NCBI GenBank assembly: GCA_023101885.1
Contig: JALPQD010000225.1
Location: forward strand, 248,001 to 312,000
DNA: 64,000 bases
Reading direction: 5' to 3'
From: Typhlomys cinereus
Lineage: Eukaryota; Chordata; Mammalia; Rodentia; Platacanthomyidae
In this document: piece after piece, positions 1 to 11,393 of the stretch
Layout: each line of letters starts with the position of its first letter
Numbering within the stretch: the stretch's first letter is position 1
Program-made: the position numbers and the translations under genes
The notes under the pieces: model-generated
What the model was told of the DNA's origin: nothing
The model's input: only the letters and a program-made list of their open reading frames with translations
Database searches by the model: none

Positions 1-160
1 ACCGGAGGCGTCCTGGAGGAGGGGAGCAAGCTCTGTCCTGGGGTGACCCCGCGAAGGAAGGGCGGGCCCGGGCGGTGCGCCGGCCGGCGGGCTGGAGCCG
101 GGACCGGCTGCCCAGGCAGAGAGGGACCAGGGTCCCAACCTGAGTAGGGGCGTGCAGACC
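1..160. other. CpG-rich segment, possible edge of a CpG island
   Basis: The first 160 bases are GC-rich with many CpG dinucleotides, in sharp contrast to the AT-rich sequence that follows from about position 480. CpG density of this kind is typical of promoter-associated islands in mammals, so this may be the end of a first exon or promoter of a gene outside the window. I saw no clear splice donor on either strand and no convincing coding frame, so no gene is called. A GC-rich repeat end is the alternative. Confidence 0.4.
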
Positions 161-217
161 CCAGAGGAAGACCCTGGGCTAGGCGCAAAGGACAGGGTCC
201 CCAAGAGTTCCAAATTA

Positions 218-358
218 GAAGGAAGTGGGGCGGGGAAGTGGGTGGGGGAGGGGAGTGGGAGGACAGAGAAGACAGAGGAAAGGGAAGCTAGGAGAGGGGA
301 GAGGAGAAGGTGGATGCAGGAGGTGGGGAAATGGGAGAAAGGAGAAAGGGGAGGAGTA
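218..358 (+). repeat. Purine-rich low-complexity tract
   Basis: This stretch is almost all G and A on the plus strand, in irregular GGGGAGG, GAGAAGG and GGAAAGG blocks. It lies just inside the CpG-rich edge. The short open frame through it is Lys/Glu/Gly/Arg-rich because of base composition and is not a gene. Confidence 0.7.
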
Positions 359-369
359 GCACTGTAGTC

Positions 370-1650
370 CAACCTAGTTCTAGGAGTGCTGGTAACTAGA
401 GAGAAGCGGCCCTCGGGTCTTTGGAGCCCTGAACTCAGAAAAGAGTCCCAAGGAAAGGAGGAAAGGAGGAGAGGGTCTGAAAGTGGCATTAATTGTTAGA
501 AAACAGCCAGGGACATCACACAGATACCAGGAAAAGCAAGCCACCAAAGTGGGCACAAATATCCCTGGCATGAATTGCCTGTGCTCTCTCCACTAGCACC
601 TGCAGCTGGCAACTTTTGGTTCGATAGCCGTGACCTCACCCACAGACAGCATCACGGGGCTGCCTGGGCACTCCTGCTCCCAGGAGCACACTGGGAAGGT
701 TTAGGAATTACTGGACCTTTGGCGATGCCTAGAGGGGCCCTGATGCTTTGAGAGCTCAGAAGGGAGGTCTCTTTTATTTCACTCCTGGACTGTACACCAG
801 GGAGAGAACAGATCAGGTATGCATATGAGGGTGTTTTGAGAGGTTGTAGTTTTGCTTTAGTAGTTGGAACTATAATACCTTGGATTTCTTCTATGAGGAT
901 ATGTTTCTCTCCCGACCCAACAACTCCTATCCCATCCCTAGTGTGCCTGGAATCAACCTTTCCAGGAGTCTGGAGAGAGGGAGCAGGGGAGAGGGAGAGT
1001 ACGAGATTAGACCATATCTGATAGCTGGTGGACCTCTTCTTTAATTACGAAAGCACCCCCAAGGATCACTTCGTTCCTCGATTCACACAGAGTGGAGTTT
1101 CCTGATGGGATTTTAATTTTAAACTGCAAAGCCAGTGATAACTTCTGCAAGCACCAAGAACTAAAAGCCCTTGCAGAAGCTGGAAAGTTCCTGCTGAGAG
1201 CAGCTAGGGAGTCTTGCTCAGGAGTGTGGCCTCTGCTAGGTTGTCCTGTTGGTTGGAAGGCAGGGGAGGGGGTGTTTATATATTTCAAGTTTATCCATTT
1301 CTTTTACTGGATCTTCTTTTCACCTGGCTGGGTTGTCATTTTTCCCCCTTTTTTGGATTACCCCATAAAAAAAGGAGAAAGAAAGAATGAAACAAAGTGA
1401 TTCAGCATGTCTAGAAACCACCATGATAATATGAAAACAAGGGGCCTGGAGAGGCCTGGGGAGACCTGGGGGCTTGCTCTGCCTCTCATCTGCTAGTCAA
1501 GCAAGCCTACTTTATGCTTCTGTTTTTTCAGGAAACTGTGGGTTTTGCCATAGGTGAGCCTGACCTCAAAGTTTCCTTGTGGGAATTTAAAAAGTAGCTA
1601 AATATATTGCTGTTAGTTATATGGTTCCATACTTCTCCCCTCACCCCTTC
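370..1650. other. Single-copy DNA, no gene recognised
   Basis: I see no repeat family or coding exon here. Several open frames of 60-100 codons overlap on both strands around 836-1400; none has recognisable protein features. Homopolymer runs near 1345-1380 are the only low-complexity sequence. Confidence 0.4.
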
Positions 1651-1651
1651 T

Positions 1652-1745
1652 CAAGTAATCCTGTAGCCTAGACTGGCCTTGAACTAATTCCTCCTGAAGT
1701 TCCTGCCTCCACCTCCCACATGGTGGGATTGCAAGCATGTACTCC
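1652..1745 (-). mobile_element. B1-like SINE fragment
   Basis: The plus strand reads as the complement of a B1/Alu-type left arm: a segment about a single clause of 'actggccttgaac' followed by 'cctgcctccacctccc' and 'gggattgcaagcatgtac'. This matches the reverse of the 7SL-derived B1 consensus, with the CCTCCCA block intact. It is diverged and lacks a clear A-tail, so it is an old copy. Confidence 0.75.
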
Positions 1746-2489
1746 CCAGGTCCTCTTTGTCTCTAGCTGAGGACCCTCTGATAAGCATTTCTCTGTTCCA
1801 ACTCCCTTTGATTCTCTCCCTTCACCTGATATGAGCTTGGTGTCCAGATCCTTGGGATTTGGGTTGGGTTTGCACCAGCTGCAAACAAATTCAGCAGGAT
1901 TCAGACTGGAGGGAGGGGAGACCCAATGCAGAATTCTTGGACCAGAGATTCTCACATTCCATTTCCACTCTCATTAGCACGCTCCTTTCAAAAGTTGGCC
2001 AGGACACAGCAACACTTTCACACATCCATACTAAAATCCATGCTAATCTTTCCCACGGGATGTAATTCAATTGAACTGACATTCTAATAAAATACTGGGG
2101 AAGACACAATCACAGCTTCCCTGCAATGCACCATTAAAATAGCACTATGTAGTTGCCTTCACTTCAGATAATGGCTTTCTACATGTTGCTGGTTATGACA
2201 TTTCAGGGGTTTTATTCCTGGATTTTAATGGAACATTTTAAAATTATTCATTTTAGAGAAGTGGGTTATGGTCTTGGTTTGTCATTGTCAGGAATACACT
2301 GAAGCTTAAGTCCGTTTTTACATTGGGTTTGGGTAGTCAGTATACCTAAATCTGTCTTCAAATTTGCATTTTTGGTGTTGTAGCTGACAGAGTCCTCTGC
2401 CATTCTTAAATCATTGGGCATCGATTTACACTGGTTTGAGGGCAGTTTGAATCTTTCACACACAGCACTGGGATATTGTAACTTTTATC
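1746..2489. other. Single-copy DNA, no gene recognised
   Basis: Moderately AT-rich sequence without an identifiable repeat or exon. The short frames on both strands look random in composition. Confidence 0.4.
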
Positions 2490-2824
2490 TTATTTTAGTG
2501 TGTGTGAGGGAAGGGCTTATGACTATGTACATGTTCATGTGGATGTTCATGTATGTGTGTGACGATATCTGTGGAGGCCAGGAGTCAATGGCTGGTATCT
2601 TCCTGTAAACTCTTCACATTATTATTATTATTCGAGACAAGATTTTAACTGAACATGGAGATCATTAATTAGCTGGACTGGCTGATCACTGGGTTCCAGG
2701 GGATCCACGTAACTATGAATGCTTAGCCCCCCAGAACTCTGAAGTACAAATGTGTGCTGCTAGGGTCAGCTTTCTTTGTGCTTGCATGGCAAGCACTTCA
2801 CTCACCCAGTCATCTCTCCAGCCC
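2490..2824 (-). mobile_element. B3/B2-type tRNA-derived SINE
   Basis: In plus-strand order there is a degenerate TG-rich stretch, then 'ctgtggaggccagg', an ATT triplet run at 2619-2632, 'gctggactggctgatcac', and finally 'catctctccagcccc', the reverse of the tRNA-like SINE head. The order and wording match rodent B3-class elements on the minus strand. The copy is well diverged. Confidence 0.75.
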
Positions 2825-4200
2825 CTGTAACTGTGACTGAAGATGGAAAACAAGAAAGATAACCTGAGTGAGGAATACGCTCAGCGAGGGGGTGGACTGG
2901 GTGGAAAGCTTTAAGAAGGTGAGAAGTGGGAGTTAGAAGAGATCAGAAGCACAGGGAGTTCACAAAAGGAAAGGAACATGAAAAACCCATAGGCAAGCCT
3001 ACTATCTATTTGATCTACCACTATTTAATCACTATTGTGATCAAATTAAAAATATATAATTTATTAAAAAGAAGAGAATTTGCAGAAAAATACCTTTCAT
3101 GGCTTAAAAACTATTCCTACAAGCTGTGACTTATTAAACAAAAACCCAGGGGTGGGATATCTTCTTATGAGTTGCTGGTCAAAGATGCTCCCAAGTCCAT
3201 AAGATAATATAGGCTCTTGTCATATTTCTTGGTTGCCCACTACAATAAGATGGAAAAACTATTGCTAAAGATGCCACATGCTTTGGTTTCATGATCTAAA
3301 GAAATCAAGCAAGAAGTAAATTGGAAGTTTCCTCCATGCTGGCCAGCTTTTATAGTCCCAGTTATGCATCCTGTTGGGGGAGAAAAATCATCAATGTCTA
3401 ACCCAGCTATGAACCCTGTGAAATCTAAGCCTGTGGGGCAGATACTCACTTGCGCAATAGTGGCAGTTATTGGGAGAGTGATCAACAGCTTTCTGTTTAG
3501 ATTGGATGCCTGCTCCACAGGAAGGAAGGAATCCAGGCCTAGTACTATAAACCCATGGCAGAAGAACTTGTAGGATCTGGGGTGTTTTATCTATTATGTA
3601 GTTAAATTGATATAGTGTCAAGCAGCTTTCTAGATGTTCGTGTTTGTACGCAGAGGCCATTGCTACTCTCAGCAACCTGGAGAAGTCCCCCTTTCCATTC
3701 AGTGGCAGTGAATGCAGACTCATGGATAGTCAAAGTTCTGAGAACAAGTGTAAGTTTTCAACTCTGATCAAGACATTTATGCCATCATTTCTAAGGCTCA
3801 GGGAGGAGGGTGCATATGGGGCAGGGGAGAATGTAGAACCTGGGAGATAAGGGCAAGAGCTATGAAATGCTGTTTTCTAGGCAAGACATTGCAAGTACAA
3901 CTCACAGCAGCTGCAGAGGACTGCACCAGAGCTGCAAGGAGTAAGGTCCATCAGTAGCCAGGCATTATATTGGAGGATCAGGGCCAATCCACACTAATGA
4001 ACAGTTTACTACTGATACATTCGAAGACAGGGTAGTCATTGCCTTAAATTGTGTACCCACAACTCTGGTAACCCCACCAGGTTCCAATGAATATCTCCAA
4101 TTCAGTAGTCACATAGTGGACCCTGGTAAACTAAAGTCCTGAATCCAGAAAGGGGATAAGATGTGGGTTGGTAAGGATCGGAGAAGGTAATCAAGATGCA
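2825..4200 (+). mobile_element. Possible old L1 3' UTR fragment and flanking single-copy DNA
   Basis: From about 3,340 to 4,200 the sequence resembles old rodent L1 3' UTRs: phrases such as 'actcacttgcgcaatagtggc', 'cacatagtggaccctggtaaac' and a gradually purine-rich end. The identification rests on remembered wording and is weak. Overlapping frames of about 100 codons at 3240-3723 on the minus strand fall in this region and are most likely spurious. From 2,825 to 3,240 I see nothing recognisable. Confidence 0.35.
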
Positions 4201-4204
4201 TTGT

Positions 4205-4492
4205 ACATGTGCTAGAGAGATGGTTCAGGATCCACCTTTTGTTTCAAAGCAGAAGTACCTGAGTTCTGTTCCCAGACCCCAGGTAAAAACACTGGGTGGA
4301 GGCTTGCACACCTGACCCTAGAAGGCAGAGCCTGGGAAACTACAGAGTGAAGCGAAAAGGAGGTAGAGCAATCCAGGATGATTTCAAGAGTCACTCTTGG
4401 TCCTCTGTACTCTGTCTCACACACACACACACACACACATGTGCACGCATGCATGCGCACATGCACACACACACAAAATAGCTTAAAATACA
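4205..4492 (+). mobile_element. Old tRNA-derived SINE with CA tract
   Basis: It starts with a degraded 'gctagagagatggttcag' head, continues with 'cctgagttctgttcccag' at the B-box position, 'ggcagagcctggg' and 'gtcctctgtactctgt', and ends in a CA tract at about 4419-4475. This is the layout of the young SINE family at 11,087, 22,532 and 29,698, but with many substitutions, so it is an older member of the same lineage. Confidence 0.75.
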
Positions 4493-4989
4493 TTATATAC
4501 TTACATGAAATTTTCAAAAACCAAAATTAAAGAAAAAAACTGAAGACAGAAGGATTGGCCTTAGAGAGCGGAGCCCAGGTTTGGCTGTTGATCCAGAGGA
4601 TGTAACACTGGTGACGCTGTCCTAATGTGCACGGCCTTGGAAGGCGGCGACATGGACACAGGCACAATGAGTGCTCTACGAGGTGCCCTGCGAGGTCTCT
4701 GCATTTTCTTTCCGTTATTCCAGTGGACAGCTCATGGCTGCCGAGGGTTGGATGCTCTTGAAGTTATGAGCTAACCCCATCGTCAAACTGAACAATATCT
4801 CATCCATTGACAATTTTGTTTCATGGCAAATTTTGATGAAGAAGCTGGAGAGAAAGAGTGGGCCCTGCGTGGATTCCTGCACACCTTCAGTGAGGCCTGA
4901 GTAGGTGTTCACATCTCTTCACCCAATTCACAATGAGGTCATCTTCACTCATTTAAAGGTATAACTTCATTAATTCTATTCCTTTTCTT
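4493..4989. other. Single-copy DNA, no gene recognised
   Basis: No repeat or coding exon identified. A 65-codon minus-strand frame at 4715-4912 has no recognisable features. Confidence 0.35.
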
Positions 4990-5038
4990 AAAAAAATTAT
5001 TTACTTGAGGAAGGAAGGAAAGGAGCATGTTCGTGTCA

Positions 5039-5088
<50 letters not shown>

Positions 5089-5217
5089 GTCAAAGGACAA
5101 CTTTTGTTAAAATCAGTTTTTTCCTCTACCATATGGGCCGGGGAATCAAACTCAGTTTATCACCTTTGTGTGCAGGTGCCTTTCTTTATCTTTCCCTGAG
5201 CCACCTCACCAGCCCCA
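4990..5217 (-). mobile_element. B2-like SINE containing a (GT)n microsatellite
   Basis: The plus strand reads 'aaattatttacttgagg', then a pure GT run of about 46 bases at 5041-5086, then 'ggtcaaaggacaacttttg', 'ctctaccatatggg' and 'gccacctcaccagcccc', the reverse of a tRNA-like SINE head. The same wording recurs at 13,865, 26,456, 41,105 and 51,186, so it is a separate, older SINE family from the young CpG-rich one. Confidence 0.75.
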
Positions 5218-6475
5218 TTCTCTTCCTCACGACATGAATAGTTGCTAACAGGAATGAGTTCTGAGTCATAAAATAATTAAGCAGTGGGAGGAGTTTCATT
5301 TATTGGCTTCCAAGGCACTAATCTCCACTGATTTACACCGGCCCTAGACCAGCTTGTACTCTAAGTTGAGAAGAGATACTGGATCAGCAAGTCCATTCCC
5401 TGCAAACGGAGGGGAGCATCTTTGCAGGAGTCCGGTGTGCAGGTGGACCGCCCCCCAGGCAGAATGAAACAAGACTAAGAACTAACAGGAAGGGAACGGT
5501 GCACTGTCATGCTTAGTGCCACATGTGGGGTGCTTCCAATTGGAAAACACGATATTCATTCGAGAAGATAGTAAAGTGCCCTCCTCAACATCACCTTGTT
5601 TGCAATGTTAACAAAACTGAAGTCCAGGAGAAAGGAGGGGTACACACACACATCTCAGAGAAGAGTCAACAGCACTGGAAGACTAACAGTTTGGGAGTGA
5701 GCTTCCCGGGAGATGTGAAGGTGGAGGGCTAAGCCAGGCTTTAATTCAGCGAGCACTTCGCCTTTGTTTTACTGGAAGCACAAGTGTTCCAAATGTGAGT
5801 CTTGGCACTCTAAAACTTGTGTTAGAGCTGTAATAGCAAAGAGGCCACCAGATTAATAATGACTTTGTATGCTTTTAAAAGAACTGTCCAAGGCAGGCAT
5901 CCTTGGGTGGGTGTAGGGAAGGCTGTATTTCATGCAGTTCTTCTTGAGATCCCGCTTTTTGTCAGTCTCCTAAGGGCTTGTAATGTTTTGCATTTTGATG
6001 GAAGGGGAGAAATGGAGTGGAGAGGCATCCAAACTAGCAAGCCCTCCTGCTGTTTCCTTCTCTCACTGGAGCTCAGTCATCCCCATGCCCTCTCTTCCAT
6101 GAGAAAGCCTGTGCTATGCAGACTGACCCCGTGGCACAGTGGGAAAGGAAGAGGAAGTAGAGTTATAGTAAGTGTTCTGGGTCCAACAACCTGGTGTTCT
6201 AAATGTAGTCACAGAGCTAACATTCGCTAGTGCTAACAAAATGCTAAACATATGTGATGCTCGCCCAATCTCACAGTCTTATGAGGAGAGAAGCATTCTT
6301 TTGGTTTGGACCCCAAAAGCCCTGCAGCTCATATCCTCAGTTGCTGGTGCTGTTGAGAGGGGCATTAGGAGAACTGAGGTGAGTCTGTGGCCGAACAAGC
6401 TTTTGAGAGGTGGAGACCAGTTGAAAGAAGTAGATCAACAGGGTCTTTTAAGGGGACTGACCTTTTTTCTTGCTC
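5218..6475. other. Single-copy DNA, no gene recognised
   Basis: Mixed sequence with no clear repeat. Two overlapping plus-strand frames at 5859-6230 and 6172-6501 lack protein-like features; the second runs into an LTR fragment. Confidence 0.35.
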
Positions 6476-6479
6476 ATGT

Positions 6480-6635
6480 GCTCTGGTTCTCTGTTCTATG
6501 AGGTGGGCTGGCTCGTCTGTCACAATGGAACGAGTAACCTTGGACTGAGACCTCTGAAACTATAAGCTAAAGAACTCTTTCCTCTATCTGGATTTTCCCA
6601 GTACTTTATCCCAGTGTTGGAAAGCTGACTTATAC
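6480..6635 (+). mobile_element. MaLR-type LTR 3' fragment
   Basis: The segment ends with the pattern typical of MaLR LTRs: 'gacctctgaaactataagc', a 'ctctttcctc' stretch, then a short tail near 'gctgacttatacaga'. Only the 3' part is recognisable. Confidence 0.45.
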
Positions 6636-6902
6636 AGACATTCCCATTATGTAGGTGATTGAAAACATTCACACAAAGCTGATCCACAAGTGGCCATGCA
6701 AGGTCCAAACTCAGAGTGCTGTTTATGGGGACAGGACCATAGAGCAACCGCTCACAAATCTTCCCCACGCCTGCTGAGAACAAAACCAGTCCTGTTCCTC
6801 TTCCGCCAAGCTTCCTCTGGAGGTGGTGAAAGATGAGAAACTGGTGGGAGAACTGGAGGTGGTTAAATCAGCTTTGATGTGCTTAAAAATAACTATTTTT
6901 CA

Positions 6903-7005
6903 GGGTAGGTACGGTAGCACATCATGTCATTCCAATGCTTGGGAGGCTGAGGCAGGAGGATGACAAATTTGAAGCTAGCCTGCTTTACAGAATAAGGAGG
7001 TGCCG
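6903..7005 (+). mobile_element. B1-like SINE
   Basis: It contains 'ccaatgcttgggaggctgaggcaggaggat', in pieces matching the plus-strand B1 consensus, followed by 'ttgaagctagcctgctttacag'. The head is diverged, so this is an old insertion. Confidence 0.8.
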
Positions 7006-7082
7006 AGGATGGGGAGGACATCACTCTAAAGTCTCCTTTTTCAAACCCTTTTGTTTCTTTTTTTAACAATACTTGACCTTGT

Positions 7083-7112
7083 AAGAGACACTAGCCCCTT
7101 TTTGGGGCCAGC
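7083..7112 (+). repeat. Hairpin motif, copy 1
   Basis: It starts AAGAGACACT and contains the inverted repeat GCCCC-TTTTT-GGGGC at 7094-7108. A closely similar motif lies 1.24 kb downstream at 8321-8350. Confidence 0.6.
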
Positions 7113-8320
7113 AGAGTAACCGAAGGCAGCTTCTAGCAGCCTGGCTGGCTTGCAAAGGCAGCAATTGCATTTAGATTTCAGTATCAGTGACACTGGTTGG
7201 AACCACCTAAAGTGCTGTGTAAGAAGTGTTGAGGGACTTTCATGCTCCCCATGGCTCCGGGGCTAGAAATGGAAAGTTTTATGTGACAGTTTCTGTTTAC
7301 TACTTGAAATTTTCCTTCCTTTGAAAGATAAGACGGCCTAAGCAAATCTTATATTGGAGCCAACAGAGCAGCAAATTTATGAAGTGAAAAAGTGTAGATT
7401 TCATGGTGTCATAAGCTTACCCACACTGTACATAGATTTATTACTCAGAGCACTCCAGAGTTAAGCTGTAAGGTACAATGAGTGTGCTAAGTACAAATTA
7501 ATTGTGCATCTTAGAGATTTTCAAATCAAAGATCTCTCTGTTCGTGGAATCAATTTCTTATTGTTTTATAGTAACATTATCTCTGGAAAGCCTAATATCA
7601 GAATCTAAAGCCTTCCTATTCTGTTTGTACTAGATAGAGAAAGCTAGAAAACATGAGTTTTTAACAAAGTCCACATTTTGAAGTTTACTGTTCAGAAATT
7701 GCCTTCAATGTCAGTTTTCTGAATGGTCACTTTAGAGAGTGACAGAGGGCATGAACCTATAAGCTGTGAAATTCAATTAATGAAAGACAGAAAAAGCAGG
7801 GCAAGATGTGCCTTTTAGAGGTAATCTCCTAAGCGTCCCCACGGAGCTCCAGAGCTCCGCTTATCCTGACCTGGCAAAGCTGTTTCAATTCAGGGCTGCT
7901 TTTGCATACAGTACTGCACACTTGCTGAGCCAAGACAGATCAGTCTATCCAATTACTGGGTAAGAGAGCTGACTGTAGCTGTAGGCAAACCTGTAATCTG
8001 TAAAACTCCATAGTATCTGTGACAGGCTAATGAAAGGGAGGGACCAATAGAGTGTGATGCTGATCCAGTGACACACAGATGTGCAACCTTAGACAGACAG
8101 CCCATTTCAAATCTCACACCAAAGAGCAAGGAGATACACAGAGTTGGAAAAGAATCATCAGCTGTGTCTACAGTAATCTTTCGAAAGAATGACTGACAAA
8201 GGAAAAGAAGTTCTCAGTGTATATGCAGGTTGTTTATATGGGGTCAAATCTGAAGACTTTTACTATGCTAATTAAAATCCTAATTTAGCAGATTTTCCTA
8301 TAGTTGTGCTACATTCTGTT

Positions 8321-8350
8321 AAGAGACGCTGGCCCTTTTTGGGCTGGGGC
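8321..8350 (+). repeat. Hairpin motif, copy 2
   Basis: It starts AAGAGACGCT and contains GCCC-TTTTT-GGGC at 8332-8344, matching copy 1 at 7083 in the lead sequence, stem and T5 loop. The same orientation is kept. Confidence 0.6.
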
Positions 8351-10139
8351 TTTTATAGCTAGGGCAATGACTTTGTAATGGTTAGTACATTAATACATTA
8401 GAAAATTTAATTCAGTGTAACATTTGATTATATTTCATCATATAAAATATAATAGTTTCAATGTAAGATTAAAAAGTGTATTGCTATGAAAGATAATATT
8501 GAGTAAAAAATACTAAGTAAAAATGTTATCCAGATCATAGGATAACTATACACATAAAATCTAAAAGTGGGAAAATCTGTGCATAATGTTAGAATGGAAC
8601 ATGTTCTCGCACACTCACTATTCCTAATACATGCAAAACTAACAGCAGGCAAATCTGTTCATCACTTCTGAAGGCAGAAGGTATCCGTATGGTGGAAGGG
8701 GGCAGGAGCTGCAGGTGGGGCAGGGGCCTCTGCTCTGCTCCACACAGGCACAGTCCTGTTTACACTGGCATCTTTATTCTGTGATAATCCAGCCAGTTTA
8801 CAGCCAGGATTTGTTCACTCTTTGGAGTGTGTGCAAGGCCAGTTCAAAAAGTTAAAAATGTAATATTACTGTTTTAAGACAGGATTAAAAAATATGGCCA
8901 CAGGCTAATGATTTCGAAGTCAAATATTAGCTCTCCATTCTCAAAAGAGCTCATCAAAGACATTTCAATACAGAAATTCAGATGACTTTCCATGTTAGTT
9001 AAAAAATCCACTGCTATGGAAAAATTAAACTGACTTAATATGTATGGATTGCAATGGGAAAGTAAAATCTTTTCTTTCTCATGCGTGGAAATACCAATGA
9101 GAATAAAATCAGGGCAGGGTATGCTTAAGAAATTCAATTCGTATTATCAGTATATCTTCAAAGAAACTCAAACCTCTGTGAGTAAGGTTTTGCCGGGCCC
9201 AGCATTTTCAGCAGTAATGAAGTTTCGTGGTTGTTATCATGACCATCTGGTAACCAATACTGGGATATCTACTTGAGGAGAAATAAAAACCCTGCTCAAA
9301 TGTTTCCATTTATAGTGCTTTTTTATGAGGTTAGAACAGATGATAGATAACTTAGTAAATCTATATTTCTGTGGCTAAGCAGCTATCAATTTTTAAAATA
9401 CATTATACCTTAATTTTGATTTAAACTTTTATCTGTTTTAAGTGTCAAGGAATTTAACATGGATTTGATCTCATGCCAAAGGGGAAAGTTATGCTACTTT
9501 ATGCTTTGCTCATTCTCCTAGCACTCTTTAAGAGTCCCTGGGAAATGAGGTGACAAAGGGCTGGGCACTATCCTTCACTGGCTTAATCCAACAGAATTGG
9601 AAGTCAGTCATTAGATCACATGCATTATTAAAGCATCTTCTTTTGCTGGTGATGCTGCTGTCTTCCAGTTGGTTGTGGTGGTACTGACTAGATTTCTTTA
9701 TAGTGAAATTCCTCTTTTTTCCTTCATAATTAACATGTATTTTACGGGAACCAAGCAAATGTTCCTGATCATTCATTCATTTGTATCAGTGAGCTCATGG
9801 TTTGTAAGTTCACACTTTAGATTATAATCAATGGCAGTCATTACTCATTTTGCTGCTTGAGTTTATTCAGTGGCCTCCCAGCTGGCTTTTGAGTCTTTTT
9901 GATTCATCCACATCACCCTCTGCATAGTCTCCACCTTTTAGTACAAAAGAAGTTGTGGGCTCATCTGTTTTCTCCCTGACTATTCCTAAAGCAGACCTCT
10001 GATCGCCAGTGAATATTATTTCCATTCCTCTTGGCTCCCACGTCTAAGGGACCTTTGCTTGTGTCACGGCTGTCACTCCCAGATTTCTCTTTCCCATAGC
10101 TCTTTCTTCCTAGGCTGTTCCTGCTGCTCCCCCAACATC

Positions 10140-10500
10140 ATTTCCTACAGTTTCTTTTGAACATATCTTGTACACAAATCTGATGGTGGTTGGTCCTCTT
10201 TAGCATCTGTTCATCTTGAAATATTTTTAGTTTGCCTTCATCTTTGAAGGATATTTTTGTGAGATGTGTAATTCACGGTGACAGCTTTTTCCTCTCAGCA
10301 CTTCGTGGATGTCATAGCATTGTCTTCTGGCTTGCCTTGCTTCTGGTGAAGAGGCTGGAAGTAACTCTTACCATTGTTCTTTTTTAGGAAATGATAGATG
10401 ATGTGTCTTTACCCCCTTTTTTTGGCTTCTTTAACATTTTCTCTTTGTCTTGCTTTGTTTGAGCATTGAAGAGTTAAGTTGTAGTCCCTTATTTTTTTTA
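10140..10500 (-). mobile_element. Ancient L1/HAL1-type ORF1 fragment
   Basis: The plus strand has the wording of the complement of old mammalian L1 ORF1: 'tttgccttcatctttgaagg', 'attcacggtgacagc', 'cattgtcttctggcttgc' and 'tctggtgaagaggctgg'. Reading is broken by stops and shifts. It is one of the oldest LINE remnants in the window. Confidence 0.6.
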
Positions 10501-11075
10501 AAAGATACTCAGAGTTAATTGGGGTTTTTCAATTGGTAGTTTTTGTTCTCTCAAAATGGTAAAAAAAAATCCATTATTTAAAAATTTTTTTCTGTCTCTA
10601 TCTCTCCCCTCTATAGCACTGTTGGAATATCCACGGATTAGCTGGACATTTCTCTATCATTCCTAAGCCTATGGAGTCAATGTTCAGCCCACCATTTTCT
10701 AGTTTTTATTTTCTTCCAGGATTTGTAGAGTGGTCTGTCCTCGAATGATTAGGTCAGCAGTCGGCCTCATGAACCAAGGTTGGCATGGGGCCTTACCAGC
10801 TCTTTATCTGCTCTTCCTCTCTGTAGCGTCTCATCCCTTTAGTAACCCTGAAGTCCACCTACCCTATGGCTTACCTTGGCATGGGTTTACTTGCTCCTGT
10901 GGGTTTGGAAATCACCTCTAGATAGACTGAAAGGCTTCCTAAGGGTTCACCTGGAACTGGGTTTACTTAGGACCATCTTCTGCCAGGTCACATGACCCTG
11001 TTAAGTATCTGAAAGTTTCGTTTCATCCTTTTTTATTTAGGAGATGTTATGCAAGTGATAGTAACTGGTCAAGAA
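10501..11075. other. Single-copy DNA, no gene recognised
   Basis: T-rich at first, possibly a further decayed part of the LINE fragment upstream, then ordinary sequence. No exon seen. Confidence 0.3.
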
Positions 11076-11086
11076 TATACATTGAG

Positions 11087-11382
11087 GGGCTGGAGAGGTG
11101 GCTCAGGGGTTAAGCCTCTGCCTTGCAGGTGGAAGGTCCTGAGTTCGGATCCTAGACCCCACATATAGACGCCAGGTGGAAGTGGGGGTGGCCTGCATTT
11201 CTGGTCCTGGTAGGGCGGAGCCTGTGAATGCCGGGGCAGAGTAAACAAGGAGGAGGCGGTCCATGGTGGTTCCCGAATTTGTCCATGCTTCTACACACAC
11301 ATACACGCATACACACACACACACACATACACACACACATACATGTGCACAATTGAATAAATAATAAAAAAAATTTAAAAAG
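11087..11382 (+). mobile_element. Young tRNA-derived SINE with exact target duplication
   Basis: Pol III promoter boxes are visible: an A-box-like 'tggctcaggggttaag' and a B-box-like 'gagttcggatcc'. A GC-rich body follows ('gcggtccatggtggttccc'), then a CA tract at about 11,294-11,340 and an A-rich end with 'aattgaataaataataaa'. It is flanked by a perfect 11-base duplication, TATACATTGAG, at 11076-11086 and 11383-11393. Presence of AATAAA near the end fits a B2-like class of SINE with a polyadenylation signal. Retained CpG sites and the intact duplication point to a young copy. Confidence 0.92.
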
Positions 11383-11393
11383 TATACATTGAG

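Larger units (their letters stand above)
7006..9880. other. Low-repeat block, candidate conserved non-coding DNA
   Basis: Nearly 2.9 kb with no interspersed repeat that I can recognise, unlike the rest of the window. It is AT-rich, holds several short homeobox-type TAAT motifs (for example near 7,775 and 8,028), and carries two copies of a hairpin motif. Repeat-poor AT-rich blocks often include conserved regulatory DNA, but no coding exon is visible and conservation cannot be tested from one sequence. Confidence 0.35.

Noticed and set aside
5043..5237. Cys/Val repeat frames here and at 11103-11405, 22824-23030, 46564-46809 and 52038-52274
   Set aside because: They are translations of (GT)n or (AC)n runs.
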